Below are positions 25,196 to 25,291 of a stretch of DNA of 25,291 nucleotides, in pieces. A program made the translations under genes and the position numbers. Below the pieces are notes generated by a model. That model was not told where the DNA came from and made no database searches. It saw only the letters and a list, made by a program, of their open reading frames with translations. The first letter of the stretch is position 1, and every line of letters begins with the position of its first letter. Source of the stretch: a virus; the IMG/VR virus record IMGVR_UViG_3300032401_001769, positions 1-25,291 of that record. The stretch is one strand, 5' to 3'.

Positions 25196-25291
25196 CCGTC
25201 CGGAATAATGCTAACTAGTTCGATCACGTATGGTTACCAGCACGCAGGGGAATTCCCTGGAACTCGGGATCCGGCCGGCGCCGGCCAGCGG
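25196..25291. other. GC-rich non-coding tail rich in palindromic restriction sites
   Basis: The last 81 bases are about 63% G+C by my count, against a clearly AT-rich window. They contain ACTAGT (25214), GGTTACC (25232), GAATTC (25250), GGATCC (25267) and a 14-base palindrome GGCCGGCGCCGGCC (25273-25286). No ORF or RNA gene is seen. This may be a linker, a vector or adaptor join, or a real intergenic site. Confidence 0.45.

Noticed and set aside
25111-25205. A tRNA gene on either strand
   Set aside because: Acceptor-like arms can be drawn, but there is no T-loop (TTCRA), no proper seven-base anticodon loop and no CCA-type end.

Overview
The window is a piece of a double-stranded DNA tailed phage, most likely a large contractile-tailed (myovirus-type) member of Caudoviricetes. 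It could also be a prophage or metagenomic contig; nothing in it identifies the host. Every convincing gene is on the + strand. Genes are tightly packed, often with ATGA stop/start overlaps, and most have Shine-Dalgarno sites of the AGGAG type. Base composition is AT-rich. TAA, TAG and TGA all end genes, so the code is standard. No rRNA, tRNA, insertion sequence or CRISPR array was seen.

Region 1 (1-8139) is a sugar-modification operon of eleven genes. It holds a GT2 glycosyltransferase cut by the window edge, two members of an unnamed glycosyltransferase-like family, four class I SAM-dependent methyltransferases (two of them tandem duplicates), a GT2/GT92-like glycosyltransferase, a DUF616/TOD1-like glycosyltransferase, a PD-(D/E)XK nuclease resembling a free-standing homing endonuclease, and a 537-residue two-domain glycosyltransferase. 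The N-terminal half of that last enzyme resembles polypeptide GalNAc-transferases (DxH motif) with a zinc-ribbon insert. Its C-terminal half is a third copy of the unnamed family.

Region 2 (8236-19847) encodes virion surface or fibre proteins. Three contain very long Ser/Pro repeats (about 600, 1180 and 540 residues) built on units such as ISPSAS and [10 protein letters not shown]. The first has a glycine-rich N-terminal domain. The second and third share a C-terminal 'DLExR...KPIYIN' module. Between them lie two structural proteins, a small lectin-like protein and a right-handed beta-helix protein whose expected C-terminal DIGAWQG motif lies in a different frame at the start of the third repeat gene.

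Region 3 (19859-25049) holds a membrane-anchored protein of unknown function, a probable tail-completion/neck-type protein, the tail sheath and a tail-tube-like protein, followed by a strong intrinsic terminator. The last 180 bases are non-coding. They contain a nested inverted repeat and then a GC-rich stretch dense in restriction-site palindromes, which may be foreign or artefactual.

The most interesting reading is that regions 1 and 2 work together. Glycosyltransferases, one of them resembling the enzymes that start mucin-type O-glycosylation, may decorate the mucin-like Ser/Pro stalks of the fibres, and the methyltransferases may cap the sugars. This is inferred from sequence motifs and gene neighbourhood and is not shown by the sequence itself.
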